The translations under genes were made by a program, and so were the position numbers. Below, one piece after another: positions 40,148 to 49,557 of a stretch of DNA of 55,925 nucleotides. Each line of letters begins with the position of its first letter. Within the stretch, counting starts at the first letter, position 1. The DNA comes from Kiritimatiellia bacterium (GTDB taxonomy: Bacteria > Verrucomicrobiota > Kiritimatiellia > RFP12 > UBA1067), in the NCBI GenBank assembly GCA_017525225.1, contig JAFXTB010000146.1:1-55925 (forward strand). Reading direction: 5' to 3'. The notes beneath the pieces were generated by a model that was given only the letters and a program-made list of their open reading frames with translations, did not search any database and was not told where the DNA came from.

Positions 40148-43100
40148 ATGAAACTGAGAAAATCGGTCCTTCGCATGGGAAGGGGTGAATTAGGGATTCT
40201 GATGGGCATGGCATTGTCCATATTGTCCGCATCAGCCGACCTTTGCCAGTGGAAGGCCAATCCCGCAGATGGCGTATTCGCCAACTCCGCGAACTGGGAG
40301 GATGGAGCCGTTCCCGGCGCAAATGATACCGCCGACTTTTCCGCGGCGACAGGCGATACGACCATCACGCTCGCGGCGGCGGCAACTGTTGCGCGCATCG
40401 TCTACGAGCCTGCCGTCTCGGGCAATACGACAAACAAGCTGACGCTCGCCGGGCAGACGCTCACCTTCAAGCCAAGCGGCATCACGGTAGGCGAGCAGGC
40501 GATATTGGAGACGGCCTGCGACGTTCTGACGACAGACAGTTTCGTGCGAGACGGCGCCGGCGAATGGAGAATTTCCGCGCTTCTCGGTAGCACATCGGAT
40601 GGCAACAGGTATCTCAACCAGTACGCCGGGCGTATCACGCTCGCCTCCGGCGGCAAATTCGATCGCATAAGGTACAATCCCGGCCAAGCGGTCGAATCGC
40701 CGGCTCCAACGGAATTCGTGATGGAGGAAGGTTCGATCGTCGATCCGATAAAATGCGGCGACTGGCAGCCGCCGCAGACGGCTGGTTCGAGAAGCCGGAT
40801 CGATATCAAGGGCGGCACGTTTCTCGTAAACAATTTCAAGAACGGCGGATGCTTCCTGAACGGTTTTCAGGCGTATTCATACGGCGAGATGAATATCTCC
40901 GGCGGTGTCATGGAAGGCGACCTGAAAACACTTCATGCCGCGTTCAATGGTACTGGCGTCGTCAACCAGACGGGCGGCGTGATGAGGTGGAAGAACATAT
41001 ATGTCAGCAGCAACAAGACCGACGACTATGGCGCGTACAATCTTCTTGGCGGCGAACTTTGGCTTGGCGGCTCGTTGGGAGGTATTATCTACATGTATGC
41101 CGCCAGCGAGTTCCGGGCCGCTGGAGACGCGAAGATGGTGGTCACGGCAGATCTGACCATCCAGACGGCAGGCAAGTTCCATGTCGACGGCAGGCTTGAA
41201 ATGGATGTCACCAATTCGGCCAGTACATGCCAGTTCCAACATCCGTTCGATGGGTCGGGTGAAATAGTGAAAACGGGCCCCGGGACGCTTAGCCTCAACG
41301 GAAACGCGAAACGCGCGTACACGGGGCCTATCACCGTGAGCAACGGCACGGTTACGGTGAATGTCGCCGCGCTTTCGGGGACGAACGACATTACCGTGGC
41401 GGGCGGCTCTTTCGCCGCGCTCACGCCGGTTGCGATCAAGTCGCTCACCGTCTGCGGGACAGGCGTTCTGACAAGCTCGTCCTCGGCGATGCTGACACTT
41501 CCCGCCGATGCGAGGATCGTCCATGCGCGCGACAATGGCGTACTCGATTTCACGGGCGGGAAGTGTTTTGCGGAGGATGTCGCATTCGCGCTTGAAGACA
41601 ATGCGTCGATCCGCATCGCCGCCGGATCGGTCATGGCCATCAAGAGCCTTACGACTAACGGCGTACAGGTCGCCGACGGACTGTATCCCGCATCGGAATA
41701 CGGATTCGTGCAGGGTGGAACGCTCCTTGTGGGTGGCAAATGCATCTGGACTGGCGGCGCGGCGAACGGACTCTGGTCCGATGCCGGCAACTGGGCGGGC
41801 GGCATAAGGCCCAGCGACGTGACAGCAGGCGGCGCCGATTTCTCCGCGACGTCCGGAGTGTTGACGCAGGACGTCTCGCCTACCGTCGGTGATATCCTCT
41901 ACGCGCCTGGCACGGGGGCGGTGCTTTCCAACAGGTCCTCGTCGGTGCTGGCCTTCAGCGAAGATGCCGTGATCACGGTGGGCGAGGGCGATACGTTCGT
42001 CCTCGATGGCCCCGTCAGGATCGACAGCACGTTCCTCGTCAAGCGCGGCAAGGGCGATCTGGTGATATCGGGCGATCTCTATGCGAAGGAGGTCTCGACA
42101 ATCCCGATGGCATATCTGTACGTGCAGGAGGGCAGGTGCTTCATCGAGGGCGCTGTCACGAACGTCGCGATCGCGTCGGCGCAGATGGAGGAGAAGCGCG
42201 ATGAAGGCACGCCCGAGGTCGTGTTCCGCAATGGTTCCTCGTTCGGCGGATCGTGCTACATCTGCACAACATACAACAACCACGCCAAGTTCGACAACAT
42301 GGGGAACGGACTTTTCACGCAGCTGGGCGGTACTGTCAGGCCGGGCTGCAAGGGCTGGGGCACGGCGGTGGAGCTTGGGGCGTCCCCCTCCTCGCATCTC
42401 GCCGCCACGGGCACGTACCATCTTGTGGACGGCACGTTCGAGATCGCCGCCGGCAATATTCTGCGCTTCGGGCCCAGCTACGGCATCTTCGGCGTCTTCA
42501 TCCAGTCCGGCGGCACAAGCTACATCGGCGGCTACAACAGCAGCTACGGGCGCATCGAACTGCATGGCGGGACGATGTGTACGAGGGGCAGGGGGGATGC
42601 CGTCCCTGTCACGCTGGATCTCTACGGTGGAACGTTCTCGACATACGACGACGATGCGTCGGTCGGTGGCGCGTGGACGCTGCACGGCGAGACGACGTTC
42701 GACATCCCGCAGGACAGGGCCATGTCGTTCGTTCGGCCTGCGCTTGGAACGGGTACGGTGGTCAAGACCGGCCTCGGCACCTTCACGGCGACATTCATCC
42801 AGACGAACGACATGGTGGTTTCGGCGGGTACGATGGTGTTGAACGGTTCGGTGCTTGGCAGCCTTGCGCTTGCGGAAGGGGCCACGCTCGATCTGCCGGG
42901 CACCATCTCGGTGCGGCAATTCTCCTACGGCGGCACATCGTATCCAGACGGCATGACTGTAACCAAGGACGAATGTGCGGGCATCAAGGGCGCCGGTGCC
43001 GTGGTCATAGGCGATGTGACCATCGGGCAGTGGACGGGCAACGCCTCCGACGGCAGCTGGAATTCGCCCGCCAACTGGTCTGGCGGAATGCGTCCTTCCG

Positions 43101-44470
43101 GCGCATCGGTCAGCGTCGATCTCTCCGCCGCCACGGGGACGCTCGCATACGATTACGGAAGCATCACGCTGGGGGGCATCACCTACGCGCCTCTCGCATC
43201 CGGGCAGACGCTCACCAACTCGTCCGAAGTCAATTCCCTCACCCTTGCGGCGGATGGCGTGATAACGGTCGGCGAGGGACAGACGCTCGTGATCGACCAC
43301 GCGCTTCTGATGGGCGGCCAGTACGCCTACAAGCGTGGCAAGGGCACGCTCATACTGCGGCGCGGCATGGCGGCGACATCCGCGCGCGCCGGCAGCGACA
43401 ACTACTTCAGCATCGAGGCCGGGCGCGTGATCACGGAAGGGTGCGTCACGAACATCATACCGGAGACGGGTGCGCGCGACCGCAGCGATCCGGACAACGT
43501 GCCGGAGTTCGTGGTCAAGGGCGACAATGCGTCGCTTCTTGGCAGGACCTTCCTCACGGCGATGAACAACGTCGCCCCTTCGCCGACCGATCCTGGAAGC
43601 GGACTCTTCACGCAGGATGGCGGACTTGTAAGCCCGAACCATACCTGGGGCAACCAGGCGAACATCGGCTGGGGAGACAGCAACGCCACCTTGGGCGGTA
43701 CGGGCACCTACCATCTCGTGAGCGGTACCCTGCGGTTCCCTGCCAACAAGCAGTTCGTCCTGACGAGCGGACGCGCCTACGGCCTGTTCATCCAGGACGG
43801 CGGGCTTTTCGAGAACAACGGTTCCTTCCATGTCCAGAATGGCAGCGTGTACCTGAACGGCGGGGAAATGCGTCTCAATGCCATGGCAGGGAACCAGAAC
43901 ATCCTGATGTACTTCAAGGGCGGCACGTTCCATCCGCTCGCCCAGGATTTCACGAGCGCGGTCTGGATCGAGCTTGACAGCAACGGCGTGTTCCAGGTGG
44001 ACAAGGACTGTACGCTCACCCTTACCAGGAACAACGTGTTCAGCGGCAGAGGCGAGCTGAACAAGGAAGGCGAGGGGACCATGGTGGTGCAGACCGTATC
44101 GCAATACTACTACGGTCCGGTGAACGTGAGGGAAGGCACGCTCGATTTCGCGGGATCTATTCGCGACGGCGACATGACGGTCTCCCCCGGCGCGACGCTG
44201 AGGCTGGCTTGCGGGGAGACATCCCAGTTCAACCCGGCGTGCTCGATAAAGGTCGAGCGGAACGGCAGGCTGGTCCTGAACGGCACAGGTTCAATCTCCG
44301 TCGACTCCCTCATGCTCGGCGACTTCCCGCAGCGCGGACATGGCAGGCGGTATGGCTCCTCCGACCATGTGGGCGAGGTGGACGTGGTGAACGACGTCTA
44401 CTTCTCCGGCCCGGGCGTCCTGGTCGTCACCGGCAGGACCAGGTCCGGCACCTTGATAAAGCTTAGATAG
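40148..44470 (+). CDS. Giant exported autotransporter-associated beta-strand repeat protein
   Basis: A 1440-residue surface or secreted protein with a signal peptide (MGMALSILSASA near 19-30). It consists of three long homologous modules, each opening with a WTG/WK-x-NW signature: QWKANPADGVFANSANW (about 34), IWTGGAANGLWSDAGNW (about 533) and QWTGNASDGSWNSPANW (about 960). Each continues with ITVGEG, GGTFS- and GTGTYHLV-type beta strands as in PATR/autotransporter passenger repeats (GPGTLSLNG). No C-terminal beta-barrel or PEP-CTERM anchor is visible, so release or another anchoring route is implied. Similar families are abundant in Kiritimatiellota and Verrucomicrobia. A likely adhesin or glycan-binding scaffold (inference). 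Confidence 0.8.
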   Translation: MKLRKSVLRMGRGELGILMGMALSILSASADLCQWKANPADGVFANSANWEDGAVPGANDTADFSAATGDTTITLAAAATVARIVYEPAVSGNTTNKLTLAGQTLTFKPSGITVGEQAILETACDVLTTDSFVRDGAGEWRISALLGSTSDGNRYLNQYAGRITLASGGKFDRIRYNPGQAVESPAPTEFVMEEGSIVDPIKCGDWQPPQTAGSRSRIDIKGGTFLVNNFKNGGCFLNGFQAYSYGEMNISGGVMEGDLKTLHAAFNGTGVVNQTGGVMRWKNIYVSSNKTDDYGAYNLLGGELWLGGSLGGIIYMYAASEFRAAGDAKMVVTADLTIQTAGKFHVDGRLEMDVTNSASTCQFQHPFDGSGEIVKTGPGTLSLNGNAKRAYTGPITVSNGTVTVNVAALSGTNDITVAGGSFAALTPVAIKSLTVCGTGVLTSSSSAMLTLPADARIVHARDNGVLDFTGGKCFAEDVAFALEDNASIRIAAGSVMAIKSLTTNGVQVADGLYPASEYGFVQGGTLLVGGKCIWTGGAANGLWSDAGNWAGGIRPSDVTAGGADFSATSGVLTQDVSPTVGDILYAPGTGAVLSNRSSSVLAFSEDAVITVGEGDTFVLDGPVRIDSTFLVKRGKGDLVISGDLYAKEVSTIPMAYLYVQEGRCFIEGAVTNVAIASAQMEEKRDEGTPEVVFRNGSSFGGSCYICTTYNNHAKFDNMGNGLFTQLGGTVRPGCKGWGTAVELGASPSSHLAATGTYHLVDGTFEIAAGNILRFGPSYGIFGVFIQSGGTSYIGGYNSSYGRIELHGGTMCTRGRGDAVPVTLDLYGGTFSTYDDDASVGGAWTLHGETTFDIPQDRAMSFVRPALGTGTVVKTGLGTFTATFIQTNDMVVSAGTMVLNGSVLGSLALAEGATLDLPGTISVRQFSYGGTSYPDGMTVTKDECAGIKGAGAVVIGDVTIGQWTGNASDGSWNSPANWSGGMRPSGASVSVDLSAATGTLAYDYGSITLGGITYAPLASGQTLTNSSEVNSLTLAADGVITVGEGQTLVIDHALLMGGQYAYKRGKGTLILRRGMAATSARAGSDNYFSIEAGRVITEGCVTNIIPETGARDRSDPDNVPEFVVKGDNASLLGRTFLTAMNNVAPSPTDPGSGLFTQDGGLVSPNHTWGNQANIGWGDSNATLGGTGTYHLVSGTLRFPANKQFVLTSGRAYGLFIQDGGLFENNGSFHVQNGSVYLNGGEMRLNAMAGNQNILMYFKGGTFHPLAQDFTSAVWIELDSNGVFQVDKDCTLTLTRNNVFSGRGELNKEGEGTMVVQTVSQYYYGPVNVREGTLDFAGSIRDGDMTVSPGATLRLACGETSQFNPACSIKVERNGRLVLNGTGSISVDSLMLGDFPQRGHGRRYGSSDHVGEVDVVNDVYFSGPGVLVVTGRTRSGTLIKLR

Positions 44471-44479
44471 GGTTGAACC

Positions 44480-46687
44480 ATGAAAAGACTGATAGCCATC
44501 GCGGCGGTTGTCGCATCCTTCGCGTCTGTAGCGGACAGGCCGCCGCCTTCGCTGCTGGTCGACGTCGATTTCTTCGACACGGTGAGCGGCGTAAGGCCGT
44601 ATTGCGGCTCCAACTGGATCGACCGCTTCTTCGCCGATTGTAAATCCAACGGAGTCAAGAGTGTCACGTGGCGGAGCGTCTGCCAGATCGCGAACTTTCC
44701 GTCGAAGCTCAACCACGAATGGGCCACGCTCCACCTGGTGCCGTCCGCCGCCGACGAGCGCCGGTTCGACGGGGCGTTCGCCGCCAAGGTGGGGGTGGGG
44801 CCGCAGCCGAAGGGTAGGGCGTTCGGTGGCATCCGCCAGAAGATCGAGCCGAAGGGACGCCAGAGCTACATGATGCGTGCGATGGTGTCGTCGGACGTGC
44901 TTCCCTCCGGCGCATTCATCGCCGCGATCGATGCCGAAAGCGGCAAGGTGCTCGCCAGGAGCGAGGAGGTGCGCTCGTACGGGATGGTGCGGCGCGAGAT
45001 ACGCTTCACCGCCGAACGGCCGTTCTATGCTGGCGCGTTCTCCGCCGGCGCGGAGGGCACGCACGTGTTCGTCGTCGATAACATGTCGCTCCGTCCGGTC
45101 GATTCGCCAGATACGGAGCTCTTCATGAACGGCGACATGGAGAGCGTCGACGAACTAATGGAGCCTGCCAACTGGCAGCAGGACGGCACGCGCTTCGTGA
45201 CGCTGAACGGCGACGTGTCGATCTACCCGTTCGAGACGCGCAAGAAGATGTTCCCGAACATCGCTTCCTACCAGATTCTCGATAGGCGCACGGGGCTTGC
45301 GGATACGCGCATTCTGCGCGCCTCGGAGGATGGCGACTCGCTCGCGCTCGCTGGGAAGGCGGCGAAGAAATACGGCATCGGGCTCTACGTGTGGTTCGAT
45401 CCGTTCGACGACGGAAGGCGGTGCCTGCCGCCCGTGAAGGTGTGGACGAGCCGCTTCCACGAGGAGCATCCCGAATTCCGGTGCCAGAACAAGGAAGGGC
45501 GTACGAGATGGGGGCTGCTGTGTTTCGCCTGTCCCGAGGTGCGCGCGTACAAGACGGCCGTCGTGCGCGAGCTGCTGTCGTACGAGGGCGTTACGGGCAT
45601 CGCGCTCAAGACCCACTACCAGCACAACACCCTCTGGGGAATGTCGCAGGCCGTGCTCGGCGACTGCATCTACCATCCCGCTATCCTTGAAAGGTACGAT
45701 GCGCGTTGGGGGAAGCCAGCGGACGGCAGCTACAACCATTTCCGCCTGCGTCGTCTGCACGGCGAGGCGGTGATGGAATGGCTCGCCGAGATGCGCCCCG
45801 TGTTCAAGGAGGCGGGTGCGCGGCTCTGTATGTTCCAGGCGCCGACGGATTTCCTCGATGGCAACGGCACCAGCCGGTGGTATCTGCCGCCCGAGGAAAT
45901 CATAAGAAGGCGCCTCTGCGACGACTTCCTCATCGAACCGCGCTGGCGCGACGGCGACCATCTGAAGCATTTCCAGAACGCCCATTCCGTCAAGAGGTTG
46001 ATCAACGCCTGCCGCGAGTCCGGCGTGAGGGTGGGTTTCGATTTCTACTACACGGCGGTATGCAGGAACTGGGACGTCAAGGCGCGCCGCGAAGAGATGG
46101 TGCGGCAGCTGGCGGGGCTGGCGAAAGAGGATGTGGACTTTCTCGGAATATACGAGGAGCGCAACATGGCGGGGGACTGGCCGTACGTGAGGCGTGCCGC
46201 CGATGCGATAGCGAAACTGCCGCCGCGCGCAGCAACCGTGCCGTACGAGACCGCGCCGAAGAGCGTCATTTCGCTTGAGACATGCAGGGATGCGATGTTC
46301 GTGTCCGCCGCCGGCGAGAAGCTCGCCGCCGAATATCTGCTGACCGATGTGGGCGAGCGCGATGGCGTATGCGTGCATGGCGGGGGTACTTCCGTTCTCA
46401 CGGTCAATTTCCTGAATCCGCTCTCCCTTGAGGAGGTGAACGTCTATTCCGGGCATATCACATGGAAGGACAAGTGCTCCGCGGAGGATTTCACGCTTGA
46501 AGGGTTCTCCGGCGGCGCATGGAAGGCGCTTGGCGCGGTCAAGGACGGCAACACGCTCAAGGCGAAGGACGTCTTGACGCCGAACACCATGCGCTTCGAG
46601 CGTCAGACGCTCGAAGCGATACGGATTTCGTTCACGCGAGGCATCAATCCCAAGTACCTTGTCGTGCGCGCCATCACGGGAAGATGA
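44480..46687 (+). CDS. Exported putative glycosidase (TIM-barrel) with C-terminal beta-sandwich
   Basis: A 735-residue protein with a signal peptide (MKRLIAIAAVVASFASVA). A carbohydrate-binding-like beta-sandwich of about 80-215 is followed by a TIM-barrel-like catalytic region (YGIGLYVWFDPFDDG, HEEHPEF, VRAYKTAVVRELLSYEG, VDFLGIYEERNMAG) resembling family-10-like glycosyl hydrolases, and a discoidin-like C-terminus (LEEVNVYSGHITWKDK). No catalytic pair can be confidently assigned. It follows the giant repeat protein by nine bases and may share its transcript. Confidence 0.6.
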   Translation: MKRLIAIAAVVASFASVADRPPPSLLVDVDFFDTVSGVRPYCGSNWIDRFFADCKSNGVKSVTWRSVCQIANFPSKLNHEWATLHLVPSAADERRFDGAFAAKVGVGPQPKGRAFGGIRQKIEPKGRQSYMMRAMVSSDVLPSGAFIAAIDAESGKVLARSEEVRSYGMVRREIRFTAERPFYAGAFSAGAEGTHVFVVDNMSLRPVDSPDTELFMNGDMESVDELMEPANWQQDGTRFVTLNGDVSIYPFETRKKMFPNIASYQILDRRTGLADTRILRASEDGDSLALAGKAAKKYGIGLYVWFDPFDDGRRCLPPVKVWTSRFHEEHPEFRCQNKEGRTRWGLLCFACPEVRAYKTAVVRELLSYEGVTGIALKTHYQHNTLWGMSQAVLGDCIYHPAILERYDARWGKPADGSYNHFRLRRLHGEAVMEWLAEMRPVFKEAGARLCMFQAPTDFLDGNGTSRWYLPPEEIIRRRLCDDFLIEPRWRDGDHLKHFQNAHSVKRLINACRESGVRVGFDFYYTAVCRNWDVKARREEMVRQLAGLAKEDVDFLGIYEERNMAGDWPYVRRAADAIAKLPPRAATVPYETAPKSVISLETCRDAMFVSAAGEKLAAEYLLTDVGERDGVCVHGGGTSVLTVNFLNPLSLEEVNVYSGHITWKDKCSAEDFTLEGFSGGAWKALGAVKDGNTLKAKDVLTPNTMRFERQTLEAIRISFTRGINPKYLVVRAITGR

Positions 46688-46706
46688 CAAGCCAGGAGCA
46701 TATGCG

Positions 46707-47576
46707 ATGAAGATTTCAAGCATTCTGTCCGGAGGCGGACCATTCGTCTCGCTGGAGGTGTTCCCTCCGCGCAAGGACGCCCCGTTCGGTCCGGTGAAGG
46801 AGGCGGTGGCGCAGATGGCGGAGCTCAAGCCCGCCTTCATCTCCGTGACGTACGGCGCATCTGGCAACGCGCAGGCCAACACCGCCGAGATCGCCTCGTT
46901 CGTGCAGGCGTGCGGCACGCCTGCCCTTGCGCACCTCACCTGCCTCACATCCTCGCGCGAGCACATAGCCGATGAGATCGCGGATCTTCGTGCGCGCGGC
47001 ATCGAGAACATCCTCTGCCTGCGCGGCGACAGCCCGGCGGACGCCTCCGCAGCGTCTGGGCCTGCGCCGTCCTTCGCGCATGCCGTGGACCTGGTGCGGG
47101 CGCTGAGGCCGTCGCCGTTCTGCCTGGGCGGCGCCTGCTATCCGGAATGCCATCCGGAGTGCGCGCACATCGAGGAGGACATCGCCCATCTCAAGGAAAA
47201 GGTGGATGCCGGGCTGGACTTCCTCACCACGCAGATGTTCTTCGACAACAACGTCTATTTCCGATATCTGGCTCGTCTGCGCGCGGCCGGCATCACAGTG
47301 CCCGTCCTGGCCGGTATAATGCCCGTCGTGAACGGACGGCAGATCACGCGCATCTGCCGTCTTTCAGGCACGCATCTGCCGCCGAGGTTCCAGTCCATCG
47401 TGGACCATTTCGGCGACGATCCGGAGTCGATGCTTGATGCGGGCGTGGCGTATGCCACGGAGCAGATCGTGGATCTCTTCGCCAATGGCGTGCCGGCGGT
47501 GCACGTGTACACGATGAACAAGCCCGAGGTGGCCAGCCGGATCATGGGCAACCTGCATGGAATTGTCGCTCGCTGA
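46707..47576 (+). CDS. metF: Methylenetetrahydrofolate reductase
   Basis: Reduces methylene-THF to methyl-THF with FAD, supplying the methyl group for methionine synthesis. The 289-residue TIM barrel has SLEVFPPRKD, PAFISVTYGASG, LAHLTCLTSSREHIADEI, ENILCLRGDSP and DFLTTQMFFDNNVYF, all characteristic. The ATG at 46707 is preceded by CAGGAG. It overlaps the following gene by 20 bases, and that gene encodes the reactivation domain of methionine synthase, so the two clearly serve one pathway. Confidence 0.95.
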   Translation: MKISSILSGGGPFVSLEVFPPRKDAPFGPVKEAVAQMAELKPAFISVTYGASGNAQANTAEIASFVQACGTPALAHLTCLTSSREHIADEIADLRARGIENILCLRGDSPADASAASGPAPSFAHAVDLVRALRPSPFCLGGACYPECHPECAHIEEDIAHLKEKVDAGLDFLTTQMFFDNNVYFRYLARLRAAGITVPVLAGIMPVVNGRQITRICRLSGTHLPPRFQSIVDHFGDDPESMLDAGVAYATEQIVDLFANGVPAVHVYTMNKPEVASRIMGNLHGIVAR

Positions 47577-48123
47577 GATAGCCCCCTACATGCGCATGGG
47601 CCGCAACGTGCCGGAGGGCGCGCTTGCAGCCCGCGTGGCGGAGCTGCGCGACGAAGCCCTGGCCAATGCGATCCGTCCGGCGCGCATCTGGTGGCGTACG
47701 TCCCTGCCGTTCCACCCTGAATCCCGCACCCTCGCAAGGCACCTTGAAGGATGCCGCGCGGCGTATCTCGTCTGCGGCACGCTCGGTGCCGGGTTCGATG
47801 CGATGCACCGGCGCGTCTCCGCGGTGTCCGGCGCGGATGCGCTGATCTTGCAGGCTATCGGCGCGGCGGCGATCGAGAAGTGGATGGATTCGGTGGAGGA
47901 CGAGATCCGGCTGGAGCTTCTGCCTGGCGAGATGCTGCGCCCCAGGTACTCGCCTGGCTATGGGGATTTCCCGCTTGAGGTCCAGCGCGAGATGGTGACG
48001 GTGCTGGACACTGCCCGTAAGATCGGGGTTTCGCTCACGGACTCGCTTCTCATGACTCCGTCCAAGTCCGTAAGCGCGGTGATAGGCGTTGATCCCGGCG
48101 CTGGAACGGGGACGGCCCTGTGA
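47557..48123 (+). CDS. Stand-alone MetH reactivation (SAM-binding) domain protein
   Basis: A 188-residue protein corresponding to the C-terminal vitamin-B12-dependent methionine synthase activation domain. It has AAYLVCGTLGAGFDAM, the SAM-binding RPRYSPGYGDFPLEVQ and LTDSLLMTPSKSVSAVIG. In E. coli this domain is part of MetH and allows reductive methylation of oxidised cobalamin. Here it is separate, overlaps metF, and implies a split methionine synthase whose catalytic part lies outside the window. The stop overlaps the GTG start of the next gene (GTGA). Confidence 0.9.
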   Translation: MELSLAEIAPYMRMGRNVPEGALAARVAELRDEALANAIRPARIWWRTSLPFHPESRTLARHLEGCRAAYLVCGTLGAGFDAMHRRVSAVSGADALILQAIGAAAIEKWMDSVEDEIRLELLPGEMLRPRYSPGYGDFPLEVQREMVTVLDTARKIGVSLTDSLLMTPSKSVSAVIGVDPGAGTGTAL

Positions 48124-49439
48124 AGAGGAACGGATGCCTTCTCGCGTTCGTGCTGGCGGTCGCCCTGGCGCTCGCATGGGCGTGCGGTCCGGCGCGGTCT
48201 CATCCGACCGTCGCCGAGGCTTCGTCCACATCGTGCCAGCCGTTTTCGGACGAGGATCTCGCGGCTTTGCGGTGGCTGGAGCACGTGACGGGCCCTCTTT
48301 CGGCCGCCGAGGAGAAGGAATGGTGGAACGTTGGCGGCGGACAGTTCGGAATCTTCTCCAAACGCTACAACATAGCCTTCTGCGGATACGCGGCGGCGGC
48401 GTTCGGAATCCGCGGCGACGCCGACTGCCGGCGGCGGGTGGCGCAGATACTCGGGCGCTGCATCGAGCGGTATCTCCGGCGGGACGTATGGGCGTACGCG
48501 ATGGCGAAGAGCTACTGGGGGCGATGCCCCTGGGCGCCTGATCCATGCTACCGCGAGAACGTGATGTACACGGGGCATCTTCTGCAGCTGCTCGCCCTGT
48601 ACGAGGCGTTCTCCGGAGACAGGCGCTACTGGAAGGAGGGGTTCGACTTCAAGTGGAAGGATGGTCGGAGCGTACACTATGACGTCCAGAAGCTGATCGA
48701 CGTGACGGTCTTCCAGATGCGATGCCATTCGGGCGGCGGGGTGTGCTGCGAGCCAGGACTGATGTTCTTCCCATGTAACAACCATCCGCATGTGGCGTTG
48801 AAGCTCTTCGCTCGCCTTGGACATGGCGACTGGACCGCCGATGCCCTCCGGTGGGAGAAGTGGGCGCTGGCCCACTATGTCGATCCGCTGTTCGGCGGAG
48901 GGGCGTTCAACCTCATGCACCATGTGCGCTCCGGCCTTTTCTGGCCGCGCGGCATCAATGGCCTCGATGGTTGGTCGCTTCTGTGGTACGAACCCTGGGC
49001 CGAGGATCGCGGTACGGCGCTGGCCATCTGGAGGAAGGCCGCGGACCGGATCGACTGGAAGGCGCTCGAGGGTGGGCCGGACAAGTGTTCGGGCGATGGT
49101 TCGTGCTGCTCGCCGGTGGATGTGCCCGCGATCGCCACGGCCACCTTCCTCGCCGCCGCCGCGCGCGCATGCGACGATCCTGATACGGCGGCGCGGCTGG
49201 AGGGGATCGCTGCGCGGAACCTTGTGCGACGCGATGGCATGGCCTATCTGGACGTGGGTCGCGAATGGCGTATCGGCGCGACCGCCAACTATTTCATCTC
49301 CCGCGCCATCGCCGGCGGCACCAGCTTCCGCAGGTTCCTTCAACGTGGCGGCGGTGATTTCACGGTAGCCTCATCGGCTGTGGACCAGGTGCACCTGTGT
49401 TTTTCACCCATCACGGAGAGAAACTCCGAAGGCTGGTAA
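48120..49439 (+). CDS. Exported linalool-dehydratase/isomerase-like alpha/alpha-barrel protein
   Basis: A 439-residue protein with a signal peptide or lipoprotein-like N-terminus (FVLAVALALAWACG). The core shows YNIAFCGYAAAAFGIRGD, YRENVMYTGHLLQLLALYEA and GGVCCEPGLMFFPCNNHPH, segments resembling the linalool dehydratase-isomerase family (an alpha6/alpha6 barrel with cysteine active sites). Membership is judged from memory. The family is broader than terpene metabolism, and this copy, coupled to metF and the MetH reactivation domain, could do something quite different. The GTG start overlaps the preceding stop. Confidence 0.55.
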   Translation: MKRNGCLLAFVLAVALALAWACGPARSHPTVAEASSTSCQPFSDEDLAALRWLEHVTGPLSAAEEKEWWNVGGGQFGIFSKRYNIAFCGYAAAAFGIRGDADCRRRVAQILGRCIERYLRRDVWAYAMAKSYWGRCPWAPDPCYRENVMYTGHLLQLLALYEAFSGDRRYWKEGFDFKWKDGRSVHYDVQKLIDVTVFQMRCHSGGGVCCEPGLMFFPCNNHPHVALKLFARLGHGDWTADALRWEKWALAHYVDPLFGGGAFNLMHHVRSGLFWPRGINGLDGWSLLWYEPWAEDRGTALAIWRKAADRIDWKALEGGPDKCSGDGSCCSPVDVPAIATATFLAAAARACDDPDTAARLEGIAARNLVRRDGMAYLDVGREWRIGATANYFISRAIAGGTSFRRFLQRGGGDFTVASSAVDQVHLCFSPITERNSEGW

Positions 49440-49541
49440 AAAGGCTTCACTAACGTTACGCCTGACGCTTCGCGAGATTCAGCCACCTGCAAATGGTCCA
49501 ACAACAAATATGTCTTAGAGGCATCTAGGATGCCAAGTATG

Positions 49542-49550
49542 TGGTATAAT
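49542..49550 (+). promoter_or_regulatory. Extended -10 promoter of the GxxExxY gene
   Basis: TGGTATAAT followed by seven bases and ATG at 49558; no SD sequence is present, so the transcript should be leaderless or carry one extra base. Confidence 0.7.
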
Positions 49551-49557
49551 ACGCGGC

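Noticed and set aside
40877-44104. 1075-codon minus-strand frame opposite the repeat protein
   Set aside because: Produced by codon bias of the plus-strand repeats; no family features, and the plus frame has a signal peptide, promoter and recognisable modules.
47312-47320. CGGTATAAT inside metF resembling the common -10 box
   Set aside because: It lacks the TG extension, sits in conserved coding sequence (AGIMPV), and no gene starts shortly after it.
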